From assembly GCA_028280845.1 (NCBI GenBank), contig JANQKZ010000014.1:1-60671 (forward strand): a stretch of 60,671 nucleotides of DNA, in the 5' to 3' direction. Origin of the DNA: Opitutales bacterium (GTDB taxonomy: Bacteria > Verrucomicrobiota > Verrucomicrobiia > Opitutales > JABSRG01). The notes below the pieces were generated by a model. It was not told the DNA's origin. It saw nothing but the letters and a program-made list of their open reading frames with translations, and did no database searches. The position numbers and the translations under genes are program-made. Below, piece by piece: positions 35,581 to 45,161 of this stretch (the first letter of the stretch is position 1; each line of letters starts with the position of its first letter).

Positions 35581-36084
35581 TTAATCTGTCGTGGGGGTTG
35601 AGTTGAGGTGAATCCGGAAGAACCGGTGTTGCAGGGTGGAGGTATCGATGGTGAAGCGCCAATCGGAGCCGAATGGTGTCAATTCCCCACCTTGCACGAG
35701 GGTCCAGGTCGATAGGTCATTACTGGTATAAACTAAAAACCCCACGCCCTCGTGGATCGGGCCAAATTCAAGGGTAAGCGGCGTGCCGACCGGATCAATC
35801 AGCGGTTGAAGGCGGAATCGTGAGCGGGCATCCCGAGGATTGAGCTTCGCCAACAATTCGAACTGGTTATTTGCCCCATCATGATCGGGGTCGGCGTAGA
35901 GCCCGGTGAGGGTCGGGTCATCGAGTTCCATGGGGGAAAACCAAGCGGATATCCATGCCAGATAAGCAGGCGACCGGAGGTCCAGCTTGAAGGAGGCGGA
36001 TTCAGCGGACGCGATCTGGCCCATCACCCCGATCGGAGCGACTCCAAGGCCGACTAGAATAAGGCCCAATAGAAATGACTTCAT
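35581..36084 (-). CDS. Small secreted protein with Verrucomicrobiota-type repeat module
   Basis: 167 residues: signal peptide MKSFLLGLILVGLGVAP...GQ, then a module YLAWISAWFSPMELDDP...ADPDHDGANNQFELLAKLNP, which is common in secreted verrucomicrobial proteins and has a short DxDxDG calcium-like motif. The C-terminal sandwich (FLVYTSNDLSTWTLV...FRIHLN) resembles the C-terminal part of large surface proteins in the phylum. It lies 92 nt before the putative metallopeptidase on the same strand. Function unknown. Confidence 0.75.
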   Translation of the reverse strand: MKSFLLGLILVGLGVAPIGVMGQIASAESASFKLDLRSPAYLAWISAWFSPMELDDPTLTGLYADPDHDGANNQFELLAKLNPRDARSRFRLQPLIDPVGTPLTLEFGPIHEGVGFLVYTSNDLSTWTLVQGGELTPFGSDWRFTIDTSTLQHRFFRIHLNSTPTTD

Positions 36085-36773
36085 GTTACGGACGGATGGA
36101 ATTTGATGTTTGGCGGACCCCGGTCAGCCGTCGGGGAAAAGACGATCTGTGACTCTGATAGTGGCTTATCCGCTTCTTGTGGTCGTTTCTCAAATGGGTT
36201 GATCTTTCGATGTTTCTTATGGTTACAACGGCCAATTATGCATAATTAATGGTGAAAAAATCATCAAGCCTCTTCACTACTGAGATTATGGTTCACGGTA
36301 CTAACCCGAGGCTTGTCTTAACAGAGGTAAATCCTGCCCTCATTTTATACTCCCTTCAGCTACCGGGATGGGCACCCCAGTCTTCGGCCAGGGAATTTAG
36401 AGTTTCGCTCGATAATCCAATGGCTTCAGGGGAGCCATGATTCCAGTCATAAGATGGGCTTTGGGCCGGGTTCCTGGCCGGGGTGAGTTTTTGTCTGATC
36501 TCCCGGGGCCCGGAATTTGGAGATACCAAGTTAGCGTCACTCTTAAGGCCACGATAAGGAAAACCAACAAGCTCCTGAGCCAGCGTGGAGAAGTTTTACC
36601 GGACAAGTTTTTAAGTCGGCCTGGAGGTCCCGCCTCATGCTTGAATAGCATAAGGTGAGTTTGTCAGAGCGAGTTTCCCCTTCATTTTCGTAATGTGAGG
36701 TCCCTGGACGATGTGTAAGCTCAATGGGCATCGATCTAAAGAAATCTGAGAAACCCCTTGCAAGCCGGGGAAA
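36085..36773. other. Gene-poor spacer with a perfect 14-bp palindrome
   Basis: About 690 bp between divergent genes. I see no gene; short open frames lack family resemblance and coding bias. A perfect palindrome AATTATGCATAATT lies at 36234-36247 in an AT-rich patch and could be a regulator site. Confidence 0.4.
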
Positions 36774-37670
36774 GTGAGGCGTTGTTGCTCTATCGTGAAT
36801 AATCCATCGCTTTGTTTACTCGCCTTCCAGCTCCTGGCCTGGGGTGGCCTCACTTCCTCCCATTCGCTTGCCCGGCCGAGTGGGTATGACCTTCAAGTCG
36901 GGATGTCGATTGATGTGAAGGTTACGATTTCGCAGGAGATCGACCAGCAAGTGATGGGCCAGGAAATAGTGACGAAACAGGAAATTGTGACTCTGGATCG
37001 CTATGCCGTAGAGGCGGTGACCCCGAACGGGTATCGTTTGAAGACAACAGGCCTGTCCCGTGTCCTCTCGCTGGAATCACCCCAAGTGTCCATGACCATG
37101 GACTCTTCCCAGGACGGCGATGAGCACTTGGCGTTTCGGGCTATTTCAGGGAAGAGTTTTTTTGTTGAAATCTCCAAGACCGGGCGCGTCCTGGACATTT
37201 CAGGGCTGGAGACGCTAAGGCAGGAAGTTGAATCGGAATTGTCGGGCACCAATCTTGAAGCTTCAGCCGGTGACCTTTTATCTGCTTTCGAACCCGGCCC
37301 CCTGGCCTCCGCTATCGAGGGTCAGCTCCGGATATACCCTGAACCGGGAGAGTCCTGGGCTTACAAAACCGAATTGTCCGTCAACAACCTTCCTGTTTCC
37401 CTGGAGACTTCCTTTCGTTGGGGAGAAGGGAATACGATTCTGGCTGAGGGCGTCCTCACCCTCACGGGAGATATTGAGACAAATGGTATGGTGGTTAACG
37501 CCAGGATGGCCGGAAATCAGGACTCAAGCTTCCAGGTAGAGGAAACGACGGGGCTTCCCACCGTTATCGATACGACGCAATCCATGGTGGGTGCGCTAAC
37601 GGTTGGAGGGATGGAAATTCCCATGGCGATCAATACGGTGATCGAGACTGAGATGACCTTGACGGAATAG
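36774..37670 (+). CDS. Secreted DUF6263-like protein
   Basis: About 298 residues with an N-terminal export signal (LCLLAFQLLAWGGLTSSHS) and an all-beta body: YDLQVGMSIDVKVTISQEID, repeated threonine/methionine-rich strands, and a terminal region GLPTVIDTTQSMVGALTVGG-MEIPMAINTVIETEM. This pattern fits the DUF6263 group of periplasmic or lipid-anchored proteins; the match is by style, not by a diagnostic motif. The start is GTG at 36774 after GGGG. A GTG at 36795 is a close alternative. The sulfatase gene follows after 57 nt with a small hairpin between. Confidence 0.55.
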   Translation: MRRCCSIVNNPSLCLLAFQLLAWGGLTSSHSLARPSGYDLQVGMSIDVKVTISQEIDQQVMGQEIVTKQEIVTLDRYAVEAVTPNGYRLKTTGLSRVLSLESPQVSMTMDSSQDGDEHLAFRAISGKSFFVEISKTGRVLDISGLETLRQEVESELSGTNLEASAGDLLSAFEPGPLASAIEGQLRIYPEPGESWAYKTELSVNNLPVSLETSFRWGEGNTILAEGVLTLTGDIETNGMVVNARMAGNQDSSFQVEETTGLPTVIDTTQSMVGALTVGGMEIPMAINTVIETEMTLTE

Positions 37671-37689
37671 TAAACCCTCAGGGGCCTTT

Positions 37690-37707
37690 CCTTGTCCTTG
37701 GACAAGG
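37690..37707. other. Perfect 8-bp hairpin before the sulfatase
   Basis: CCTTGTCC-TT-GGACAAGG lies 20 nt before the sulfatase start codon. No T-run follows, so it may be an operator or a translational hairpin rather than a terminator. Confidence 0.35.
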
Positions 37708-37727
37708 GAGTGGGATAGGATAGACTT

Positions 37728-39206
37728 ATGAAGCTTACCCCGGCTTTTCTTTTTTGCTGTTATGTCTTTGGGTCGCTGTTTACCCACGGGGCGCATCGGT
37801 TGCCCAATGTGGTTTTTATCCTGGCAGATGACCTGGGTTGGAGTGACACGACGCTCTACGGGACTAGCGAGTATTTTCAAACCCCCCATGTCCAACGACT
37901 GGCCGACCGTGGGATGACGCTATGGCAGGCCTATACCGCCAGTCCGGTCTGCACGCCCACCCGGGCCAGTATTCTCAGTGGGCAATACCCGGCGCGGCAG
38001 GGTTTGACCCAAGCCCGTGGCCATCAGGGTTGGGAGGCCTTGGAAGCGACGGTGGCGAAGTCCGCTCCCGCCCACCGGGGGGCTCTGGAAGTGATAACGG
38101 CCAACCGGTTGCCCCAAAGTGTGTTTACTTTAGCGGAGGCTCTCAAAGCGGCTGGTTATGCGACGGGCCATTTTGGAAAATGGCACCTGGGCGATGCCCC
38201 TTTTTCCCCGAGGGAACAGGGGTTCGATGTCGACGTTCCCAATACCGTTTCGGGGGGGCCCGGTCGCGGCTATCTTGCCCCTTGGACCTTTGAAAACCAT
38301 GAAAACCTGCCCCATGCATTCGAGGGGCAACACATTGAAGATAAGATGGCAGCAGTTGCCTGTGCATGGATGGAAGCGCAGGCGGACCGCCCATTTTTTT
38401 TGAATTACTGGTCATTTTCCATCCACTCTCCGTGGAGTGCGAAAACAGAATATGTGGACGCATATGCAGAGCGAGTGGATCCTTACAGTCATCAGCGCAA
38501 CCCGGTCTACGGCGGCATGGTGCAGAGTTTTGATGATGCGGTGGGAACGCTGCTGAATAAGGTGGATGCCCTGGGGCTTTCCGACAACACGATCTTTGTT
38601 CTGTTTTCCGATAACGGCGGAAACACCTTTGGGCCCAAGGTGACCGAGCCCGCCGGTTGGCACGAAATTCCGGGAACGACGAGTCATCCACTCCGGGGAG
38701 GAAAGGGAAGAATTTGGGAAGGTGGGATTCGGGTGCCCATGGTGGTAGTGTGGCCGGGAGTGACCGAGCCCGGGTCGACTAGCCAGGCGCTGTTTGGGAG
38801 TGTAGATTTTTTCCCTACATTATTAAGCATGCTGGGTCTAGCGTTGTATCCAGAACATCACATAGACGGGGTGGACCAAAGCCATATCTTTCGAGGTGGC
38901 GAGAGCGCGAGGGAGACCTTGTTTTACTATTATCCCCATTACTCAGACCGGGACTCTTCTCCTTCGGCAGCGATTCGCCGGGGAAATTGGAAGCTAATCA
39001 AATGGTTCTATTTGAATCCGGATCAATCCCACCGGATTGAACTGTATAATCTGGAACAGGATATCTTCGAACGGCAGGACATCGCCAGTCGCCACCCCGA
39101 AAAGACTCAAGCAATGCTGGCTGAATTGGAGGACTGGCTGAACGATACCGGGGTGGCCCAACCCCAGCCGAATCCTGATTATCTGGGCGGGGTGTTGGGG
39201 GAGTGA
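37728..39206 (+). CDS. Secreted type I sulfatase (CTPTR)
   Basis: A 492-residue exported arylsulfatase-family enzyme that hydrolyses sulfate esters of a polysaccharide or oligosaccharide. Signal peptide ~1-21; metal-binding [10 protein letters not shown] (~31-40); formylglycine motif [11 protein letters not shown] with the modified Cys75; [37 protein letters not shown]. It belongs to family S1; the subfamily and substrate cannot be decided by eye. It needs a formylglycine-generating enzyme, which is not in the window. It stands apart from the main sulfatase cluster at 43.6-58 kb. Confidence 0.93.
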   Translation: MKLTPAFLFCCYVFGSLFTHGAHRLPNVVFILADDLGWSDTTLYGTSEYFQTPHVQRLADRGMTLWQAYTASPVCTPTRASILSGQYPARQGLTQARGHQGWEALEATVAKSAPAHRGALEVITANRLPQSVFTLAEALKAAGYATGHFGKWHLGDAPFSPREQGFDVDVPNTVSGGPGRGYLAPWTFENHENLPHAFEGQHIEDKMAAVACAWMEAQADRPFFLNYWSFSIHSPWSAKTEYVDAYAERVDPYSHQRNPVYGGMVQSFDDAVGTLLNKVDALGLSDNTIFVLFSDNGGNTFGPKVTEPAGWHEIPGTTSHPLRGGKGRIWEGGIRVPMVVVWPGVTEPGSTSQALFGSVDFFPTLLSMLGLALYPEHHIDGVDQSHIFRGGESARETLFYYYPHYSDRDSSPSAAIRRGNWKLIKWFYLNPDQSHRIELYNLEQDIFERQDIASRHPEKTQAMLAELEDWLNDTGVAQPQPNPDYLGGVLGE

Positions 39207-39210
39207 ATCA

Positions 39211-39309
<99 letters not shown>

Positions 39310-39489
39310 GTGTGGGGTGTGGCCCGATTTCATCCCGCGTCTGCGGGACTGCGAGAGGCTCTCCTGCTGATTCCACACATGCAGGGCTTAGGAGAATGCC
39401 CAAGTTTAAATTCCCAAAGGACAGACCTGATTGGCCTTGGGGCCTGGTCTTTTTCCCTCTGTTCCTCTCGTGGGGGGATGCAGACGGCG

Positions 39490-40599
39490 CTATCGTCCGT
39501 CTTCGGATTCTGCGTGGGTTTCGGTTGGCTGGTCTTGCGGAGTGTCAGGCGCGGGGATTTCCAGCTCCATTTTGGCGGCGCGTTCGCGCCAGCGACGCCG
39601 AGCCAGTTCACGCATGTCGTCAGCATGGTCTGACTCGTCGATGATCTCCATTCCCAGGAGGGTTTCTATAACATCTTCACTCGTCACAACCCCGGCGAGG
39701 CCCCCGTATTCATCAATAACGAGTGCGATCTGTTCGCGATGTGAAATGAAGTCGTTGAATACGCGTGCGAGACTGGTTTTTTCGACAACCAGGCGAATCG
39801 GGCGCATGATCTCGGATAAGGGCGTCTCCGGTTTCTGAAGCGCCACCTGCTCGAGGACCTTCTGCTTGAGTACGTAGCCGGTCACGTGATCGATGTCGTC
39901 TTGATAAACCGGGATGCGTGAGAACCGGGTCACCGGAACTTCTCGAAACGCCTCGCCGCAGGACATAGTTTGCGGAAGGAGTCCCACGACGGTCCTAGGT
40001 GTCATGGCATCTTCGACCCGAATGCTTTGCAGGCGGATCAGGTTTCGGATGATCATGGATTCGTTTTCGGCGATTACCCCCTCGCTGAGACCGAGTTGGG
40101 CGAGGGCGACGACCTCGTCTCGACTTACCCGTCCTTCCGCCCCGTCCTTTGGCTGGATCAATCGGGTCAACTTTTCAGAGATCCAGACGAGCGGATAGAG
40201 CCCGAGAATGATGAGCTGGCAGGTGTAGGCCGTGAACTCAGTTAATTGTTTCCAATAGACTGCGCCGAGCGTCTTGGGAATGATCTCCGAAAAGAAGAGG
40301 ATGAGCAGAGTCAGGATGGCCGAGATGATGCCAAAGTAAGCCTGACCGAAGATGGCCGCCGCCTGCGCGCCGACACCTGCTGCACCTACCGTGTGGGCGA
40401 TCGTATTCAACGAAAGGATGGCGGCGAGCGGGCGATCAATATCGGACTTGAGACGGGCGAGGAGTTTTCCGGACCGGCTCCCAGTCTCCTCGGTCTGTTT
40501 TACATAGGAGGGGGGCACCGAAAGCAGGCTGGCCTCGAGGATCGAACAGAGGAAGGACACTCCCAGTGCCAATATGAGATAGATGAACAGAAGGGTCAT
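39490..40599 (-). CDS. CNNM/CorB-type transporter with CBS pair
   Basis: A 369-residue membrane protein of the HlyC/CorC (CNNM) family, associated with Mg or Co efflux or transport. The DUF21 transmembrane domain (~1-150) has EASLLSVPPSYV and FFSEIIPKTLGAVY. The Bateman (CBS) pair (~175-320) contains MTPRTVVGLL, SRIPVYQDDIDHVTGYVL and VIDEYGGLAGVVTSEDVIE. The usual C-terminal CorC domain is missing; a short charged tail (RRRWRERAAK...) ends the protein. No partner gene is adjacent. It is divergent from the GH2 gene. Confidence 0.88.
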   Translation of the reverse strand: MTLLFIYLILALGVSFLCSILEASLLSVPPSYVKQTEETGSRSGKLLARLKSDIDRPLAAILSLNTIAHTVGAAGVGAQAAAIFGQAYFGIISAILTLLILFFSEIIPKTLGAVYWKQLTEFTAYTCQLIILGLYPLVWISEKLTRLIQPKDGAEGRVSRDEVVALAQLGLSEGVIAENESMIIRNLIRLQSIRVEDAMTPRTVVGLLPQTMSCGEAFREVPVTRFSRIPVYQDDIDHVTGYVLKQKVLEQVALQKPETPLSEIMRPIRLVVEKTSLARVFNDFISHREQIALVIDEYGGLAGVVTSEDVIETLLGMEIIDESDHADDMRELARRRWRERAAKMELEIPAPDTPQDQPTETHAESEDGR

Positions 40600-40830
40600 G
40601 GTTTTGAATCACCTTTGAAGGCGGACTTCGGATAACTAACACCGAGCTTGCCCTCGGGAGCAACCCAATCCGTTCGCCTTCTATCGCGCTGGATTCCTTG
40701 ACGGGTCGAATACCCCGTTGGGTCCTTGTGTCAGGGGGCGTTACTCATAGGGATTTGGCCTTTGGCAGCGGGGTTGCCGAGGCTGGTGGTTGTCGGGAAA
40801 GCGGCAGGGGGGATTTATCTGACAGAAACC

Positions 40831-40847
40831 ATGAAAGTCGTTTTTAT
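40831..40847. promoter_or_regulatory. Weak Zur-type half-palindrome
   Basis: ATGAAAG-TCG-TTTTTAT keeps one arm and differs at two positions in the other; its reverse complement differs from box 2 at one base. It ends 6 nt before an in-frame ATG of the GH2 frame (40854). The rest of 40600-40979 holds no supported gene. Confidence 0.3.
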
Positions 40848-40979
40848 TCAGGGATGAGGGAACTGAAGCTGAGGAGAGAGAAGGGGGGAGGAATACGGTC
40901 ACACAGACTTCGTCTGGTCGAGGGGTCTATCTTTGCCTTAACCTTCTTCACCATGGAGCTTTTTTCCCCCCGAACCCCT

Positions 40980-42851
40980 ATGAAATTCCTTGTTATCCTG
41001 ATTTTACTCATGTCTTCCGTAAGCGCCTTTGCCTGGGAACCCGCTGAGCACACCATGCTCACCGAATGGGGGGAGGCCGTTACCCCAGACAATGTCTGGC
41101 AGGAGTATCCACGGCCGCAGATGGTCCGGGATGAGTGGACGAACCTGAATGGCTTGTGGAAGTTTAAAGTCACCTCAAATCGGGAACGGGATCCCGGCAG
41201 AATGGAGGAGGAAATTCTGGTACCCTTCGCCCTGGAGACTCCGCTTTCCGGGGTTGGACGGCGGTTGGAGTCGGATGAGGTGATCTGGTATGAGCGTGAG
41301 TTTTCTTTGGAAGCAGCGCCAGAAGGCCGCTTATTGCTCCACTTTGAAGGCGTTGATTATAAATGCATGGTCTGGGTAAATGGCCACCATGTGGGCGACC
41401 ATGTCGGGGGAAACCTACCCTTCTTTTTCGACATTTCCGATGGGGTTCAATCGGGGAGCAATACGGTCCGGCTTCGAGTGGTGGATGGGACAGACGACCC
41501 CGATCTGTATCAATTACGGGGTAAACAGAAACGGGATAACAGAGGCATCTGGTATACCCCGTCATCGGGAATTTGGGCGACTGTGTGGTTGGAAGCGGTG
41601 CCTGCCACTTATCTGGAAGCCGTCAAGGTGACTGCGGAGATGGATGGCGGCTTAGCCGCTCGCGCCAGCATCGCGGGTTCGCCGATGGAGGCGCATCTTC
41701 GAGTAGCGGTAAAGCAGGGCGGCGAGGTGCTTCGGGAGCAGACCGGTTTCGGGAATTCGGTGTTCATGCACGTCAAAGACATCGAGCCGTGGTCGCCGGA
41801 TTCACCGGTATTGTATGATCTCGAGATTCAATTGCTGGATTCCGAAGGAAAGGTGTTGGACGCGGTGGAATCCTATGTCGGTTTTCGAACCGTTGGACGG
41901 GTCCAGGACGCGAATGGCCATTGGCAGTTTGCCTTGAATGGGGAGCCTCAGTTTTATCTTGGCCCGCTCGATCAAGGCTGGTGGCCGGGAAGTTTTTTAA
42001 ACCCGCCATCTGACGAAGCGATTGTCTGGGAGATGGAGTATTTAAAGGCGGCCGGATTCAACATGATCCGCAAGCACAAGAAAGTGGACCCCCGTCGTTA
42101 TTATTATCACGCAGATCAGATCGGGCTGGTTATTTGGCAAGACCAGCCTTCCGGAGGTGCCGGCATGTCTGAATGGCCGGTTTGGAAGAAATTGCGCGCC
42201 GAGCGGGAGGACTACAAACCTCACAACCAGAACTGGTGGAGTTCACCAGAGCAGCCCCTCGACCATGACTGGCCGGATTGGGCGCATGAGCAATACATGG
42301 CGGAGTTCAAGGCCATGATCGATACTTTATACAACCATCCCTCCATCGTTGTCTGGACCCCGTTTAATGAACGGTGGGGTCAACACCGCAGCATGGAAAT
42401 CGGGACCTGGGTGAAGACCTATGACCCGACCCGACACCTGAATATTGCCAGTGGCGGGAATTTCTTTCCGGTTGGGGATATTGCAGATGAGCATGACTAC
42501 CCTGATCCGTTGTTCCCGCTCGAATTCCCGCTCTATGACGATTACATTAAAGTGATCGGGGAATTCGGGGGTCACGGTTGGGCCGTCAAAGGTCATCTGT
42601 GGGACCCTGATTTCCGCAATTGGGGATATGGTGGTATGCCGGAAACTCTGGAGGAATATGTAGACCGCTATCGGCGGACCGCCAATCTCCTGGGGGAATA
42701 CAAGCGCAAAGGTGTCAGTGCCGGAGTCTATACGCAAACAACCGATGTGGAAGGGGAACTGAACGGCCTGGTTACCTACGACCGCAAGGTGATGAAGATG
42801 TCGCCCGAGCTGGTCCGACGGATCCATGAGGAGGCCGGGTTGCTGGATTGA
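40980..42851 (+). CDS. Secreted glycoside hydrolase family 2
   Basis: A 623-residue exported GH2 enzyme. Signal peptide MKFLVILILLMSSVSAFA, sugar-binding jelly roll (~55-190; WYEREFSLEAAPEGRLLLHF, YKCMVWVNGHHVGDHVGG), a short Ig-like domain, then the barrel with FNMIRKHKKVDPRRYYYH, acid/base Glu464 in HPSIVVWTPFNERWG and nucleophile Glu528 in VIGEFGGHGW. Both catalytic residues are present, in contrast to the GH2-fold protein at 16969. Substrate (beta-galactoside, beta-glucuronide or other) cannot be told. The ATG at 40980 is chosen because the signal peptide begins there; the frame extends upstream through ATGs at 40854 and 40953 with no signal-like sequence. Confidence 0.9.
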   Translation: MKFLVILILLMSSVSAFAWEPAEHTMLTEWGEAVTPDNVWQEYPRPQMVRDEWTNLNGLWKFKVTSNRERDPGRMEEEILVPFALETPLSGVGRRLESDEVIWYEREFSLEAAPEGRLLLHFEGVDYKCMVWVNGHHVGDHVGGNLPFFFDISDGVQSGSNTVRLRVVDGTDDPDLYQLRGKQKRDNRGIWYTPSSGIWATVWLEAVPATYLEAVKVTAEMDGGLAARASIAGSPMEAHLRVAVKQGGEVLREQTGFGNSVFMHVKDIEPWSPDSPVLYDLEIQLLDSEGKVLDAVESYVGFRTVGRVQDANGHWQFALNGEPQFYLGPLDQGWWPGSFLNPPSDEAIVWEMEYLKAAGFNMIRKHKKVDPRRYYYHADQIGLVIWQDQPSGGAGMSEWPVWKKLRAEREDYKPHNQNWWSSPEQPLDHDWPDWAHEQYMAEFKAMIDTLYNHPSIVVWTPFNERWGQHRSMEIGTWVKTYDPTRHLNIASGGNFFPVGDIADEHDYPDPLFPLEFPLYDDYIKVIGEFGGHGWAVKGHLWDPDFRNWGYGGMPETLEEYVDRYRRTANLLGEYKRKGVSAGVYTQTTDVEGELNGLVTYDRKVMKMSPELVRRIHEEAGLLD

Positions 42852-42984
42852 GTGGAGGCGCTTTGGAATTGGAGATAGTGGCGCGCCGGGTCATCGCGCC
42901 CCGCTAAAGTGCTTCGCAGGGTAGGATGAAGATGAAGTTACTTGGGGGGGTTGACATGCGGCTGGCTTTGGTCAGGGTAGCCTC

Positions 42985-43530
42985 ATGAAAGCTTGGACTC
43001 TTCTTTTTTCCGTTATCCTATTTGGATTTCAGTCCCTGGCTCAGGCCGACTCCCTTTATGATATCCCCCTCAAAACCATTGAGGAGGCCCCCACGACGCT
43101 GTCCGCTTATGAGGGTAAGGTCCTGCTCATCGTAAATGTGGCCTCTAAATGTGGGCTGACGCCGCAATACGAGTCCCTTGAGGCGCTCTACCAGGAGCAT
43201 AGTAGTGATGGCTTAGTTGTGTTAGGCTTCCCTTGTAACCAGTTCGGTGGGCAGGAGCCGGGAACGAATGAGGAAATTATGGGGTTCTGCTCGGCCACCT
43301 ATGGCGTTTCCTTTCCGATGTTTGATAAGATTGAGGTCAATGGCGCAAATCGCCATCCGCTCTACACCGAGCTAGCTGGCGAGGGATCCCCGTTTCCAGG
43401 CGATATTAAATGGAATTTTACTAAATTCCTCATCGGGAAGGACGGTGCCATCCTGAATCGCTTCACACCCAGGACCAAGCCGGATGCCCCTGAAGTTGTC
43501 GCAGCAATCGAGGCAGCGTTGAAGCAGTAG
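42985..43530 (+). CDS. Exported glutathione peroxidase-family protein
   Basis: 181 residues with signal peptide (~1-22). Thioredoxin-fold peroxidase with NVASKCGLTPQY (peroxidatic Cys56), LGFPCNQFGGQEPG (possible resolving Cys ~84) and WNFTKFLIGKDG, the Gln/Trp/Asn catalytic triad of the family. These bacterial Cys-type enzymes usually take electrons from thioredoxin rather than glutathione and reduce lipid or hydrogen peroxide. Export to the periplasm is somewhat unusual. It stands alone, convergent with the sulfatase gene. Confidence 0.92.
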   Translation: MKAWTLLFSVILFGFQSLAQADSLYDIPLKTIEEAPTTLSAYEGKVLLIVNVASKCGLTPQYESLEALYQEHSSDGLVVLGFPCNQFGGQEPGTNEEIMGFCSATYGVSFPMFDKIEVNGANRHPLYTELAGEGSPFPGDIKWNFTKFLIGKDGAILNRFTPRTKPDAPEVVAAIEAALKQ

Positions 43531-43608
43531 AAGGTAAGACTGCCCGGATGGGCCTGTCCTCCACTCTGGTTTCAGATAAGTTCGATTTGGACTTCGGTCC
43601 TTAGCGGG

Positions 43609-45012
43609 TTATTCGGGGAAGTAGGTCAACATGTCCTGCCACCAGGCAAGGACTTGGGTTTCCATGGCCTGGGTTCGGCTAGCATAACGGGAGGCGAGGT
43701 TTCTGGTTTCCCCGGGATCGTCAATCAGGTTATATAGCTGTTTGTCGGATCCATCCGGGTTGAGCAGGAGTTTCCAGGCACCATTTCGCATAGCGAGGGC
43801 AGGGCTGATGTGGGCGGGTTTTCCCGGCCGAATACTCCCCAAGGTGCCGTATTCCCAAAAGACCGGGTCTGGCCTGGGGGTGGGGTGACCCAGGAAAACC
43901 GAAGTGCGGTCGATACCGTCATAGGGTTTTCCGGAAGGTAGCGGAATTCCAGCCAGGGATGCCAAAGTGGGTTGAAGATCCATCGCAAGGACAATGCTTT
44001 CAGTGTCCTCCGAGTTCCCGGGGATTCTGGCTGGCCATCGGATAATGAAGGGCATACGGATTCCTCCTTCGTAGAGGCTCCATTTTCGACCGAAGAAAGG
44101 TCCGGTGAACCCGGGTGGCTCCACGCCCCGCTCGTAGTAATGCGGCCAGTCGGTGGGACCGTTATCACTGGTGAAGATGACGATGGTGTTCTCTGATAGA
44201 CCACTCGTCTCTAAATATCCCATGAGGCGTCCGATTTCTCTGTCCATGTCTTCGAGAACGGCGAGAAACTTCTGCTCATCCGGGTCTTTGGTGAGGTGGG
44301 CAAATTGTTCAGCCCGACCTTCTTTAGGAAAAAACCCATCGTGGATATCGTTAGGAAAAACTTCGAGGTAGAAGGGGGTGCCTTGGTTGCGTTCCAAAAA
44401 GTGGATGGCCTTATCGACGTAGATCCGGGTGAGGTCATGTTTAGGAGCATGGGATATCTCTCCGCGACCGAGGGCCTCGCTGGCCTGGGCAGCCTTCTCG
44501 TTTTGAAAGAGAACCCGATCCCCCAGACCTTCAAAGGAAACATAGCTTTCATCAAACCCGTATTCGGTCGGCAAAGGGGCTTCTCCAATGTCGCGTCCGC
44601 CGCCCATATGCCATTTCCCGAAGTGAGCGGTAGCATAGCCTGCGTCTTGGAAGAGTTGTGCCGTGTGAAGCGCCGCGGGGTCGAGATAATTGGCCATGCG
44701 TTTCCGCTTTTGAGCCCCTCTCGTGCTGAGAAAGGAATGGATTCGCCAGCGGTGTTGGTATTGACCGGTGGCCAGGGCCACCCGAGAGGCTGAACAGATG
44801 GGGGAATTGACGTAAAAGTTCGTCAGCATCATCCCTTTCTTAGCAATGTCATCGATGTGAGGGGTTTCGATTAAGGGATTTCCAAAGCAGCTGGGATCAG
44901 CATAGCCCATGTCGTCGATGAAGAGGATGAGGACGTTGGGGGGATCCACCTCTCCTGCATGGCTGTAAATCGATCCAACTAGGAGGCAGAACAGCAGGGA
45001 GAGACGATTCAT
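43609..45012 (-). CDS. Secreted type I sulfatase (CSASR)
   Basis: A 467-residue family S1 sulfatase. Signal peptide MNRLSLLFCLLVGSIYSHAG, FIDDMGYADPSCFG metal-site start, formylglycine motif ICSASRVALATG with Cys73 and Ala in the third position (allowed by the C-x-P/A-x-R rule), GKWHMGGG, and FTSDNGPTDWPH. The ATG at 45012 begins the signal peptide; the frame runs further upstream without support. It follows the other sulfatase gene at 45162 on the same strand, so the two are probably cotranscribed. Substrate unknown. Confidence 0.92.
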   Translation of the reverse strand: MNRLSLLFCLLVGSIYSHAGEVDPPNVLILFIDDMGYADPSCFGNPLIETPHIDDIAKKGMMLTNFYVNSPICSASRVALATGQYQHRWRIHSFLSTRGAQKRKRMANYLDPAALHTAQLFQDAGYATAHFGKWHMGGGRDIGEAPLPTEYGFDESYVSFEGLGDRVLFQNEKAAQASEALGRGEISHAPKHDLTRIYVDKAIHFLERNQGTPFYLEVFPNDIHDGFFPKEGRAEQFAHLTKDPDEQKFLAVLEDMDREIGRLMGYLETSGLSENTIVIFTSDNGPTDWPHYYERGVEPPGFTGPFFGRKWSLYEGGIRMPFIIRWPARIPGNSEDTESIVLAMDLQPTLASLAGIPLPSGKPYDGIDRTSVFLGHPTPRPDPVFWEYGTLGSIRPGKPAHISPALAMRNGAWKLLLNPDGSDKQLYNLIDDPGETRNLASRYASRTQAMETQVLAWWQDMLTYFPE

Positions 45013-45161
45013 GATATGGTGAGGGACCATTGACGCGTCTATGGAGTCACCAAGCTCCGGAGAACGCAATTTGGATCAAACATGACGGTGAAGAAGATTG
45101 CTGCAGCCGATACGCCAAGGAAAAACGAAGATGCTGCCTATTGATATCAGGAGGGCGGAGA

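Noticed and set aside
34401-35606. 401-codon plus-strand frame opposite the HExxH protein
   Set aside because: GC-rich antisense frame without recognisable domains; the minus-strand protein has clear motifs.
36249-36440. 63-codon frame in the spacer before the DUF6263-like gene
   Set aside because: No ribosome binding site, no family resemblance, atypical composition.
42880-42900. GGCGCG...CGCGCC hairpin after the GH2 gene as terminator
   Set aside because: Only six base pairs and no T-run; could be chance in GC-rich DNA.
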